Shown here: piece by piece, positions 51,463 to 58,727 of the stretch
Numbering within the stretch: the stretch's first letter is position 1
Layout: each line of letters opens with the position of its first letter
Source of the DNA: Dehalococcoidia bacterium
Lineage (GTDB): Bacteria > Chloroflexota > Dehalococcoidia > SM23-28-2 > HRBIN24
Length of the DNA: 64,000 nt
Direction: 5' to 3'
Assembly: GCA_025062275.1 (NCBI GenBank)
Contig: JANXAP010000009.1
Span: 1-64,000, forward strand
Made by a program: the position numbers and the translations under genes
The notes under the pieces: generated by a model
Database searches by the model: none
What the model was told of the DNA's origin: nothing
What the model saw: the letters and a program-made list of their open reading frames with translations, nothing else

Positions 51463-51906
51463 ATGCGCGTCTCTACCAAGGGCGACTACGGCATACGGGC
51501 GCTCATCGAGCTGGCCCACCACTACGGCGAGGGGCGGCCCATCCAGAGCAGCGAGATAGCCGCTCGCCAGAAGATACCCGAGTCCTACCTGGAGCAGCTG
51601 CTGGCCACCCTGCGCCGGGCAGGCTTCATCCGCTCCATCCGCGGCCCTGCCGGAGGCCACGCCTTGCTGCGCCACCCCGACGAGATCCGCGTCAGCGAGG
51701 TAGTGGAGGCTCTGGAGGGCAAGATCATGCCCATCGAGTGCCTGGACGAGGCCTCCGAGTGCACCCGCGCCGGCGGCTGCGCCCAGAGGGAGATGTGGGA
51801 GCGAGTCCAGCAGGCCATACTGGAGGTGCTGGAGAACACCACCATTGGCGAGCTGGCAGCCAGGGACAGGCAGCGAGCGGTCAGGGCCGACCGTTATGTC
51901 ATCTGA
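51463..51906 (+). CDS. Rrf2-family regulator (CymR/IscR-like)
   Basis: 147 residues from the ATG at 51463; an in-frame ATG at 51421 lies in the promoter. MRVSTKGDYGIRALIELAHH and the helix-turn-helix SSEIAARQKIPESYLEQLLATLRRAGFIRSIRGPAGGHAL are typical. Three cysteines, C93, C100 and C106 (x6, x5 spacing), are close to the IscR Fe-S pattern, so it may hold a cluster; CymR-type regulators of cysteine synthesis instead bind cysteine synthase. The cysK gene starts 12 bases later, so it probably controls the cysteine genes. Either an iron-sulfur or a cysteine-status sensor. Confidence 0.9.
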   Translation: MRVSTKGDYGIRALIELAHHYGEGRPIQSSEIAARQKIPESYLEQLLATLRRAGFIRSIRGPAGGHALLRHPDEIRVSEVVEALEGKIMPIECLDEASECTRAGGCAQREMWERVQQAILEVLENTTIGELAARDRQRAVRADRYVI

Positions 51907-51918
51907 GGCGACACGGAC

Positions 51919-52839
51919 ATGCCTAGGCGGGGCCGAATAGCTGACAGCGTCCTCGACCTCATCGGCGACACCCCCATGGTGCGCCTGCGCCGGGTGGTGC
52001 CCGAGGGGGCAGCCGAGGTCCTCGCCAAGGTAGAGTCCCTCAACCCGGCCGGCTCGGTGAAGGACCGCATCGCCCTGGCCATGATCGAGGACGCCGAGCG
52101 TCGGGGCCTCATCAAGCCCGGAGACACCATCGTGGAGCCCACCAGCGGCAACACGGGAATAGGCCTGGCCATGGTGGCCGCCGTCAAGGGCTATCGCCTC
52201 ATCGTAACCATGCCGGAGGACATGAGCCTCGCCCGTCGCGATCTCCTGGCCCGCTTCGGCGCCGAGGTGGTGTTGACGCCGGCCATCGAGGGCATGACGG
52301 GCGCCGTGTACGCCGCCGAGGAGCTGGTGCGCAACAACCCGGGCTACTTCATGCCCCAGCAGTTCGAGAACCCGGCCAATCCCGAGATCCACCGCCGCAC
52401 CACCGCCCTGGAGGTGCTGGAGGCCACCGAGGGGAGGCTGGACGCCTTCGTGGCCGGGGTGGGCACCGGCGGCACCATCACCGGCGTGGGCGAGGTGCTG
52501 AAGGAGCACGACCCCAACATCCTGGTGGTGGCGGTGGAGCCGGCGCGCTCGCCGGTGCTCCAGGGCGGCCGCCCCGGCCTGCACGGCATCCAGGGCATCG
52601 GCGCCAGCTTCGTGCCGGGGGTGCTGAACCGGCGCATCATCGACCAGGTCATCGGCATCGGCGACGAGGAGGCCATGAGCATGGCGCGCCGTCTGGCCCG
52701 GGAAGAGGGGCTGCTGGTGGGCATTTCGTCCGGGGCCAACGTGGCCGCCGCTATCCGAGTGGCACGACGCCTGGGCAAGGGAAAGCGAGTGGTAACGGTG
52801 CTCCCCGACACGGGCGAGCGCTACAGCTTCCTGGAATGA
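51919..52839 (+). CDS. cysK: Cysteine synthase (O-acetylserine sulfhydrylase family)
   Basis: 306 residues. [23 protein letters not shown] lysine in [34 protein letters not shown] and [18 protein letters not shown] are the CysK/CysM core. C-terminal region [20 protein letters not shown]-like ([15 protein letters not shown]) and [13 protein letters not shown] fit CysK. It makes cysteine from O-acetylserine or a related acceptor. Placed between the Rrf2 gene and the carrier-E1 fusion, 16 bases before the latter, so it may take sulfur from that system or from free sulfide. Confidence 0.92.
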   Translation: MPRRGRIADSVLDLIGDTPMVRLRRVVPEGAAEVLAKVESLNPAGSVKDRIALAMIEDAERRGLIKPGDTIVEPTSGNTGIGLAMVAAVKGYRLIVTMPEDMSLARRDLLARFGAEVVLTPAIEGMTGAVYAAEELVRNNPGYFMPQQFENPANPEIHRRTTALEVLEATEGRLDAFVAGVGTGGTITGVGEVLKEHDPNILVVAVEPARSPVLQGGRPGLHGIQGIGASFVPGVLNRRIIDQVIGIGDEEAMSMARRLAREEGLLVGISSGANVAAAIRVARRLGKGKRVVTVLPDTGERYSFLE

Positions 52840-52855
52840 CAGGAGGAGAGGAGCT

Positions 52856-53947
52856 TTGGGCGTGAACGTCTACATACCGACGCCCTTCCGCAAGCTGGCC
52901 GGCAACCAGGCCTACGTGCAGGCCGAGGGCCGCACGGTTCGGGAGGTGCTGGAGCACCTGGCCCAGCGCTACCCCGGCCTGGCCAGCATGGTCTTCGACC
53001 AGGACCGGCGCATTCAGGCCCACATCAACGTCTACCTCAACAGCCAGGAGATCCACAGCCTGCAGGGGCCCGAGACGCCCGTGCGGGACGGGGACGAGGT
53101 GGCCGTCATCCCCGCCCTGGCGGGCGGACAGGTCCTCACTCCCGAGCAGGTAATGCGCTACTCGCGGCACATCATCATGCCCCAGGTGGGGCCACTGGGC
53201 CAGCGCAAGCTGATGGCCGCCAAGGTCCTGGTGGTGGGCGCCGGCGGACTGGGAGGCCCGGCGGCCCTCTATCTGGCGCTGGCCGGGGTCGGGACCATCG
53301 GCATAGTCGATTTCGACGTGGTGGACCTGTCCAACCTGCAGCGGCAAGTCCTGCACCAGAACGACGACGTTGGCAAGCCCAAGACCCAGTCGGCCAAGGA
53401 GACGCTCCTCGCCTACAACCCGGACGTGAACGTGGTGCTCCACGAGGCACCCCTCACGTCCGACAATGCCATGGACATCATCCCCCAGTACGACATCGTC
53501 ATAAACGGGGCCGACAACTTCACCACTCGCTATCTGGTCAACGACGCATGCTACTTTGCGGGTAAGCCGCTGGTGGACGCAGCCATCCTCATGTTCGATG
53601 CCCAGCTGACGGTGTTCGTGCCCGGGCAGGGCTGCTACCGCTGTCTCTTCCCCTCGCCGCCTCCGCCCGGGGCGGTGCCCAACTGCGCCGAGGCGGGGGT
53701 GCTGGGCGCGCTGACGGGGGTCATCGGCTCCCTGCAGGCCATCGAGGCCATGAAGCTCATCCTGGGCATCGGCGAGCCCATGGTGGGGCGGCTGCTGCTC
53801 TACGACGCCCTGGCGGGGGAGTTCCGGACGGTGAAGGTGCGGCGCGACCCCAAGTGCCCCCTGTGCGGCGACGACCCCACCATTACCGAGCTGATCGACT
53901 ACGAGGGATTCTGCGGCGCCCCCTTCCCGGGCCGCCAGCACTCGTAG
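52856..53947 (+). CDS. ThiS/MoaD-like carrier fused to a MoeB/ThiF-type E1 enzyme
   Basis: 363 residues from a TTG (a GTG two codons later is possible), with AGGAGGAGAGGAG upstream. Residues 1-91 are a complete sulfur-carrier domain ending AVIPALAGG; residues 93-360 are an E1: LTPEQVMRYSRHIIMPQVG, ATP-binding VVGAGGLGGPAALYL (127-141), DFDVVDLSNLQRQVLH, INGADNFTTRYLVNDAC, zinc cysteines C260, C263, C334 and C337, and GALTGVIGSLQAIEAMKLILG. There is no stop or start between the parts. Since Gly-Gly at 90-91 is followed by Gln, the carrier cannot be activated in the usual way unless cut. It is the only E1 here and probably activates the two free carriers as well. Confidence 0.9.
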   Translation: MGVNVYIPTPFRKLAGNQAYVQAEGRTVREVLEHLAQRYPGLASMVFDQDRRIQAHINVYLNSQEIHSLQGPETPVRDGDEVAVIPALAGGQVLTPEQVMRYSRHIIMPQVGPLGQRKLMAAKVLVVGAGGLGGPAALYLALAGVGTIGIVDFDVVDLSNLQRQVLHQNDDVGKPKTQSAKETLLAYNPDVNVVLHEAPLTSDNAMDIIPQYDIVINGADNFTTRYLVNDACYFAGKPLVDAAILMFDAQLTVFVPGQGCYRCLFPSPPPPGAVPNCAEAGVLGALTGVIGSLQAIEAMKLILGIGEPMVGRLLLYDALAGEFRTVKVRRDPKCPLCGDDPTITELIDYEGFCGAPFPGRQHS

Positions 53948-53950
53948 GTA

Positions 53951-53978
53951 TGCGCAAAATAGACAGCGCAATTATAAT
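53951..53978 (+). promoter_or_regulatory. Promoter with inverted repeat before the CysO-like gene
   Basis: A perfect TATAAT (53973-53978) is preceded by an inverted repeat TGCGC (53951-53955) / GCGCA (53966-53970) covering the -35 region, which may be an operator, for example for the Rrf2 protein. The ATG at 53997 follows 18 bases later; a GTG at 53982 lies at the transcription start and is excluded. Confidence 0.5.
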
Positions 53979-53996
53979 GAAGTGCAGGCGGGTGCC

Positions 53997-54281
53997 ATGA
54001 CGGTCGAAGTTCGTCTGACCGCTAACCTGCAGCGCCTGGCCGGTGGCCAGCGCTCCGTCCAGGTGGAGGCGCGAACGGTGCGGGAACTGCTGGAGCGGCT
54101 GGAGGCCCTCTACCCCGGTTTCAAGGGCAGCGTGCTGGACAACGGCCAGCTGCACCGCTTCGTCAACATCTTCCTCAACGACGAAGACATCCGCTTCTTG
54201 CAGCAGCTGGAGACCCCCCTGAAGGACGGGGACGTGGTCTCCATTCTGCCCGCCCTGGCGGGGGGTGAGGGTGGTCGCTGA
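53997..54281 (+). CDS. CysO-like sulfur carrier with a C-terminal extension
   Basis: 94 residues. VEVRLTANLQRLAGGQRSVQ, LLERLEALYPGFKGSVLD, FVNIFLNDEDIRFLQQLET and GDVVSILPALAGG are the same beta-grasp as the other two carriers. The chain continues EGGR after Gly-Gly, so four residues must be removed before adenylation and thiocarboxylation, as metalloproteases do for carriers of this type elsewhere. The end overlaps the cysM start by 17 bases, as expected for a carrier dedicated to CysM. No JAMM protease gene is in the window. Confidence 0.9.
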   Translation: MTVEVRLTANLQRLAGGQRSVQVEARTVRELLERLEALYPGFKGSVLDNGQLHRFVNIFLNDEDIRFLQQLETPLKDGDVVSILPALAGGEGGR

Positions 54282-55275
54282 GGGGGGCAACGCCCAGCGC
54301 AGGACCCCGCTGCCGGCACCCACCGTGGGGGGCCGTGTCTACAGGGACATTCTCGAGTGCATCGGCAATACCCCCCTGGTGGAGCTGAAGCGTTTCAGCC
54401 CCAAGCCAGGGGTGCGCATCTTCGCCAAGCTCGAGGGCCACAACCCTACCGGCAGCCTCAAGGACCGCATCGCCCTCTACATGATCCGCGCGGCCGAGGA
54501 GTCGGGCGAGCTGACGCCCGACAAGACCATCCTGGAGCCCACTAGCGGCAACACCGGCATCAGCCTGGCCATGGTGGCCAGGGTGAAGGGCTACCGCCTG
54601 GTCTGCGTCCTGCCCGACAACGTCACGCCGGAACGGGAGCAGCTCATCCGCTCCTTCGGGGCGGAAGTGGTCTACGCCCGGGGCGCCCGCTCGACCAACG
54701 ACGCCATCGCTCTGGCCCAGAGGATGCTGGAGGAGGCGCCCGACCGCTACTACATGCCTTACCAGTACGGCAACGTCCACAACCCCCGCGCCCACTACGA
54801 GACGACTGCCGAGGAGATCATCCGCGACCTGCCGGAGGTGGACGTGTTCGTGGCCGGGCTGGGCACCGGCGGCACCCTCACCGGCGTTGGACGACGGCTG
54901 AAGGAATACAATCCCAACATCAAGGTAGTGGCCACCGTCCCCCATCCCGGCGACCTGGTGCAGGGGTTGCGCAGCCTGGACGAGGGCTTCATACCCCCCG
55001 TGCTGGACGAGTCCGTGCTGGACGGCCGCTTCGTGGTGGACTCCCGCACCTCCTTCGCCATGACCAAGGAGCTGCTGGAGCGGGAGGGCATCTTCGCCGG
55101 CATCTCCTCGGGGGCAGTCCTGCGCACCGCCCTGAAGGTCGCGGAGCGGCTGGAGCGAGGAAACATCGTCTGCCTGCTGGCGGACGGCGGCTGGAAGTAC
55201 CTCTCCACCGGCCTCTGGCTCAAGAGCTACGACGACCTGCGCCCCGAGGACGTGGAAGGCAAGGTCTGGTGGTAG
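54265..55275 (+). CDS. cysM: CysM-type cysteine synthase
   Basis: 336 residues from a GTG inside the carrier gene. YRDILECIGNTPLVELKRF, PLP lysine in [34 protein letters not shown] and GTGGTLTGVGRRLKEYNP form the core. The C-terminus LLADGGWKYLSTGLWLKSY is the pattern of mycobacterial CysM, which uses O-phosphoserine and CysO-thiocarboxylate instead of O-acetylserine and sulfide. Overlap with the carrier gene supports that. It differs from the cysK-like enzyme upstream, so the organism has two cysteine synthases here. Confidence 0.92.
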   Translation: MRVVAEGGNAQRRTPLPAPTVGGRVYRDILECIGNTPLVELKRFSPKPGVRIFAKLEGHNPTGSLKDRIALYMIRAAEESGELTPDKTILEPTSGNTGISLAMVARVKGYRLVCVLPDNVTPEREQLIRSFGAEVVYARGARSTNDAIALAQRMLEEAPDRYYMPYQYGNVHNPRAHYETTAEEIIRDLPEVDVFVAGLGTGGTLTGVGRRLKEYNPNIKVVATVPHPGDLVQGLRSLDEGFIPPVLDESVLDGRFVVDSRTSFAMTKELLEREGIFAGISSGAVLRTALKVAERLERGNIVCLLADGGWKYLSTGLWLKSYDDLRPEDVEGKVWW

Positions 55276-55335
55276 CCCGGACCGAGCCGGGCACCGTGCT
55301 ATACTGGCCCCGAGCCTTCAGCACGGAGGTGGCAC

Positions 55336-56181
55336 TTGCCGGTAAAGATCGTCACCGACAGCACGGCCGACCTCCCTCCCGAGCTGGTGCGCGAGCTGGA
55401 CATCGCTGTCGTCCCCCTTACCGTCGTTTTCGGCGACCGCGCTTACAAGGAGGGGATAGACATAGACCACGATACCTTCTACCGCCTCCTGCAGGAGAGC
55501 AAGACTCTGCCCACCACCTCGGCCCCCTCGGTGGGCGAGATGCTCCAGGCCTACGAGGAGGTGCTGCAGGAGGCGGACGAGCTGGTCTGCATCCACATAT
55601 CGTCCAAGCTTTCGGCCACCTATAATAACGCCTGCCGTGCCGCCGAGGCCCTGCGGGAGCGGGGCGCCCGCATCGAGGTGGTGGACTCGCTGAGCGTGTC
55701 CATGGGCATGGGATTCATCGTGCTGGCGGCGGCCAGGGCCGCCCGCGGCGGCGCCAGCATGGAGCAGGTGCTCGCCATCGCCCGCCACTGCGTGGACAGG
55801 GTGCGCCTTTACTTCGTGCTGGACACGCTGGAGTACCTGCGTCGGGGTGGGCGCATCGGCCGCGCCCGCGCCTTCCTGGGATCCCTCCTACACGTGAAGC
55901 CCATCCTCTCCCTGCGGGATGGGGAAGTGCACCCGGAAGGCCGCGTCCGCACACGTCAGCAGGCCCGCGAACGCCTGCTACAGCTCGCCCTGGCCACGCC
56001 ACGCATCAAGGAGATGGCCATCGGCTACACCACCGACCGGGCAGAGGCCGAGGCCCTGCTGGAGCGGGTGCGGCCGATGCTCTCGCATGCCCAGCCCTAC
56101 CTAGTGCGTATCGGCCCCGTGGTAGGCACCCACGCCGGGCCGGGGCTGCTGGGGGTCGGGACGCTGGAAGGGGAGGAATAG
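55336..56181 (+). CDS. DegV-family fatty-acid-binding protein
   Basis: 281 residues from a TTG with CACGGAGGTGGCAC before it; a TATACT -10 lies at 55300-55305. KIVTDSTADLPPELVRELDI, KTLPTTSAPSVGEMLQAYEE, IHISSKLSATYNNACRAAE and VVDSLSVSMGMGFIVL, then LDTLEYLRRGGRIGRARAFLG and the closing VVGTHAGPGLLGVGTL are the DegV landmarks. DegV/FakB proteins bind a fatty acid for phosphorylation by FakA. No fakA next to it. Followed by recG on the same strand. Confidence 0.94.
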   Translation: MPVKIVTDSTADLPPELVRELDIAVVPLTVVFGDRAYKEGIDIDHDTFYRLLQESKTLPTTSAPSVGEMLQAYEEVLQEADELVCIHISSKLSATYNNACRAAEALRERGARIEVVDSLSVSMGMGFIVLAAARAARGGASMEQVLAIARHCVDRVRLYFVLDTLEYLRRGGRIGRARAFLGSLLHVKPILSLRDGEVHPEGRVRTRQQARERLLQLALATPRIKEMAIGYTTDRAEAEALLERVRPMLSHAQPYLVRIGPVVGTHAGPGLLGVGTLEGEE

Positions 56182-56214
56182 GGCGGCGGCGCCTCGGGGA
56201 GGGGATGGCGGACG

Positions 56215-58647
56215 GTGAAGGGCCCTCTGGAAGACCTGCGCAAAGTCCTGGAGCTGGAGAGGGCCAAGAGGTACAGCGACACCGCCGTGGTGGGGGGGCT
56301 GGACGCCTACCTGCGGCGTTTCCTGGCCCGGAACCGCCTGCCCGACGGCCACGAGCTCCTGCGCGTGATCTCCCTCCTCCCCCCAAGGGGCTACGCCTCC
56401 CTGCATCCCATCCAGCGGCGGCGGGTGGTGGAGGCCTTGCTGAAGGCCATCGCCCGCCCCGTGTCGACAGCCCGTCGGCCGCACCACGGGGCCGAGGCCA
56501 GCTACAATTCGGCCCTGCGTCTGGACGATCCCATCCACGCCCTGCGCGGCGTGAGCCGCCCCTACGCCCAGAAGCTGGAGCGGCTGGGGATGCGCACCGT
56601 TGGCGACCTGCTCTATCACTTCCCCCACCGCTACAACGACTACAGCGCCGTCCGCAGCATATCCCAGCTGGCGGTGGGGGAGGAACAGACGGTCATCGCC
56701 ACCGTCTGGACGGTCGCAGCCACTACCCTCGGGGGCCGCAAGGCCACCGAGGCCGTGGTCAGCGATAACACCGGCACCCTGCGTCTGGTCTGGTGGGGCC
56801 AGACCCACGTGGCCAGGCAGTTGCGGCCCCGCATGCAGGCCGCCTTCTCCGGTCGGGTCACCGTCTTCCGCGGCCAGGTCCAGATGGAGAACCCCGAGTG
56901 GGAGCCTATCGACCAGGAGTCGGTCAACACCCGCCGCCTGGTGCCCGTGTACCCCAGCACCGAGGGCCTGTCGCAACGCTTCCTGCGTCGACTGGTGCGT
57001 CAGGCCCTCGACAGCTGCGCCGACCAGGTGCCCGAGGTGCTGCCTGTAGAGCTGCGCCAGCGGCTGCAGCTGTTGCCCATAGCCGAAGCCCTGCGTCAGG
57101 TCCACTTCCCCGACTCCCGCCATCAGATGGAGGAGGCCCGTCGCCGGCTGGCCTTCGAGGAGTTGCTGACAGTCCAGCTACTGGTGGTGCGGCGTCGACT
57201 GGAGTGGCAGCGGGGGGCCGAAGCGCCCGTTCTCTCCCTGCCCGAGGAGGTGCTGGAAGGCTTCGTCTCCTCCCTGCCCTTTCAGCTGACGGGTGCGCAG
57301 AGGAGGGCCATCGCCGACGTGCTGTCGGACCTGGCCCGGCCCGTACCCATGATCCGTCTCCTGGAGGGCGACGTAGGCAGCGGCAAGACGGTGGTGGCTG
57401 CCGCTGCCTTGCTGGCCTCTGCCTGGTCGGGCTGGCAGGGGGCCATCATGGCGCCGACGGAGATCCTGGCCGAGCAGCACTTTCGCACCCTCTGTCGATT
57501 GTTCGGCGCCCAGGGGGATGGCCCCTCCCAGGACGGCCCCTGGTTCGAGCTGGCCGGCCCGGGCTATGCCGTGGCCTGCCCCGTCTACCTGGAGCGACCC
57601 TTGCGAATAGGGCTGCTCATTGGGGCGCTGCGTCCTGGCGAGAAGGCACAGGTGCAGACGGCGCTGGCCCGGGGCGAGATAGACATCGTCGTGGGCACCC
57701 ACGCCCTCATTCAGGAGCATGTGCAGTTCGCCCGCCTGGGCCTGGCGGTCATCGACGAGCAGCATCGCTTCGGTGTGGTCCAGCGGGCGGCCCTGCGCGA
57801 GAAGGGCCGCAGCCCTCACGTGCTGGTGATGACTGCCACCCCCATACCGCGCACCCTGGCCCTGACCCTCTACGGCGATCTGGACGTCACCGTCCTGGAC
57901 GAGATGCCGCCCGGTCGGCCGCCCGTCAAGACTTACCGCCTGCGGCCCAACCAGCGTCAGCAGGCGTACGAGTTCATCCGCCGACACGTGCGGCAGGGGA
58001 GGCAGGCCTACATAGTCTGCCCCCTCATCGAGGAGTCGGAGGCAGTGGCGGCGCGCGCCGCCGAGGCCGAATACGAGCGCCTGTCGCGGGAGGTCTTTCC
58101 CGACCTGCGCCTGGGCCTCATGCACGGCCGGATGCCGCCACGGGAGCGGGACGAGACGATGCGCCGCTTTCGCGACGGTGAGCTTGACATCCTGGTCACC
58201 ACCACGGTGGTGGAGGTAGGGGTGGATGTCCCCAATGCTACCGTCATCCTCATCGAGGCTGCCGACCGCTTCGGCCTGGCCCAGCTTCACCAGCTGCGGG
58301 GACGTGTGCGCCGCAGCCAGCACCAGAGCTTCTGCCTGCTGCTGTCGGAGAACCGCTCCGAGGAGGCCCAGGAGCGGCTGCGCATCCTGGAAACGGTGCA
58401 TGATGGCTTCCGACTGGCCGAGGAAGACCTGCGCCTGAGAGGCCCCGGCGAATACTTCGGCGTGCGCCAGTCGGGCATGCCCGACCTGAAGGTGGCCAGC
58501 ATAACCGATACGCCCCTCATCGAGCTGGCCCGCAAGGAAGCGACCCGCATCCTGGAATCGGATCCCGACCTGTCCCGGCCCGAGCACCGCCACCTGCGCC
58601 AGCGTCTCTCCCGCCTGCTGGAGGGCGTCACGGCCGAGATCAGCTAG
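56215..58647 (+). CDS. recG: ATP-dependent DNA helicase RecG
   Basis: 810 residues from a GTG. An N-terminal extension of about 100 residues precedes the wedge domain (LDDPIHALRGVSRPYAQKLERL, LYHFPHRYNDYS, FRGQVQMENPEWEP). The helicase core has Walker A LLEGDVGSGKTVVAAAAL, MAPTEILAEQH, DEQHRFGVVQR (motif II, DEQH), MTATPIPRTLAL, VGVDVPNATVILIEAADRFG and QLRGRVRRSQHQSFCLLL. Between motifs Ia and Ib an insertion of about 25 residues (GDGPSQDGPWFELAGPGYAV) is not typical. RecG remodels stalled forks and Holliday junctions. Confidence 0.95.
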   Translation: MKGPLEDLRKVLELERAKRYSDTAVVGGLDAYLRRFLARNRLPDGHELLRVISLLPPRGYASLHPIQRRRVVEALLKAIARPVSTARRPHHGAEASYNSALRLDDPIHALRGVSRPYAQKLERLGMRTVGDLLYHFPHRYNDYSAVRSISQLAVGEEQTVIATVWTVAATTLGGRKATEAVVSDNTGTLRLVWWGQTHVARQLRPRMQAAFSGRVTVFRGQVQMENPEWEPIDQESVNTRRLVPVYPSTEGLSQRFLRRLVRQALDSCADQVPEVLPVELRQRLQLLPIAEALRQVHFPDSRHQMEEARRRLAFEELLTVQLLVVRRRLEWQRGAEAPVLSLPEEVLEGFVSSLPFQLTGAQRRAIADVLSDLARPVPMIRLLEGDVGSGKTVVAAAALLASAWSGWQGAIMAPTEILAEQHFRTLCRLFGAQGDGPSQDGPWFELAGPGYAVACPVYLERPLRIGLLIGALRPGEKAQVQTALARGEIDIVVGTHALIQEHVQFARLGLAVIDEQHRFGVVQRAALREKGRSPHVLVMTATPIPRTLALTLYGDLDVTVLDEMPPGRPPVKTYRLRPNQRQQAYEFIRRHVRQGRQAYIVCPLIEESEAVAARAAEAEYERLSREVFPDLRLGLMHGRMPPRERDETMRRFRDGELDILVTTTVVEVGVDVPNATVILIEAADRFGLAQLHQLRGRVRRSQHQSFCLLLSENRSEEAQERLRILETVHDGFRLAEEDLRLRGPGEYFGVRQSGMPDLKVASITDTPLIELARKEATRILESDPDLSRPEHRHLRQRLSRLLEGVTAEIS

Positions 58648-58727
58648 GTGCACCCGCGGGGGCCTTGGGTTAGAATCTAGTCGGTGCCGCCTCTGCCCGG
58701 CAGCACCGCTTCTGGAGGACTCCCCCG

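Noticed and set aside
58648-58727. T-box leader before argS
   Set aside because: The leader is only about 50 bases after the predicted -10 and has one small hairpin; no T-box sequence or specifier loop fits.
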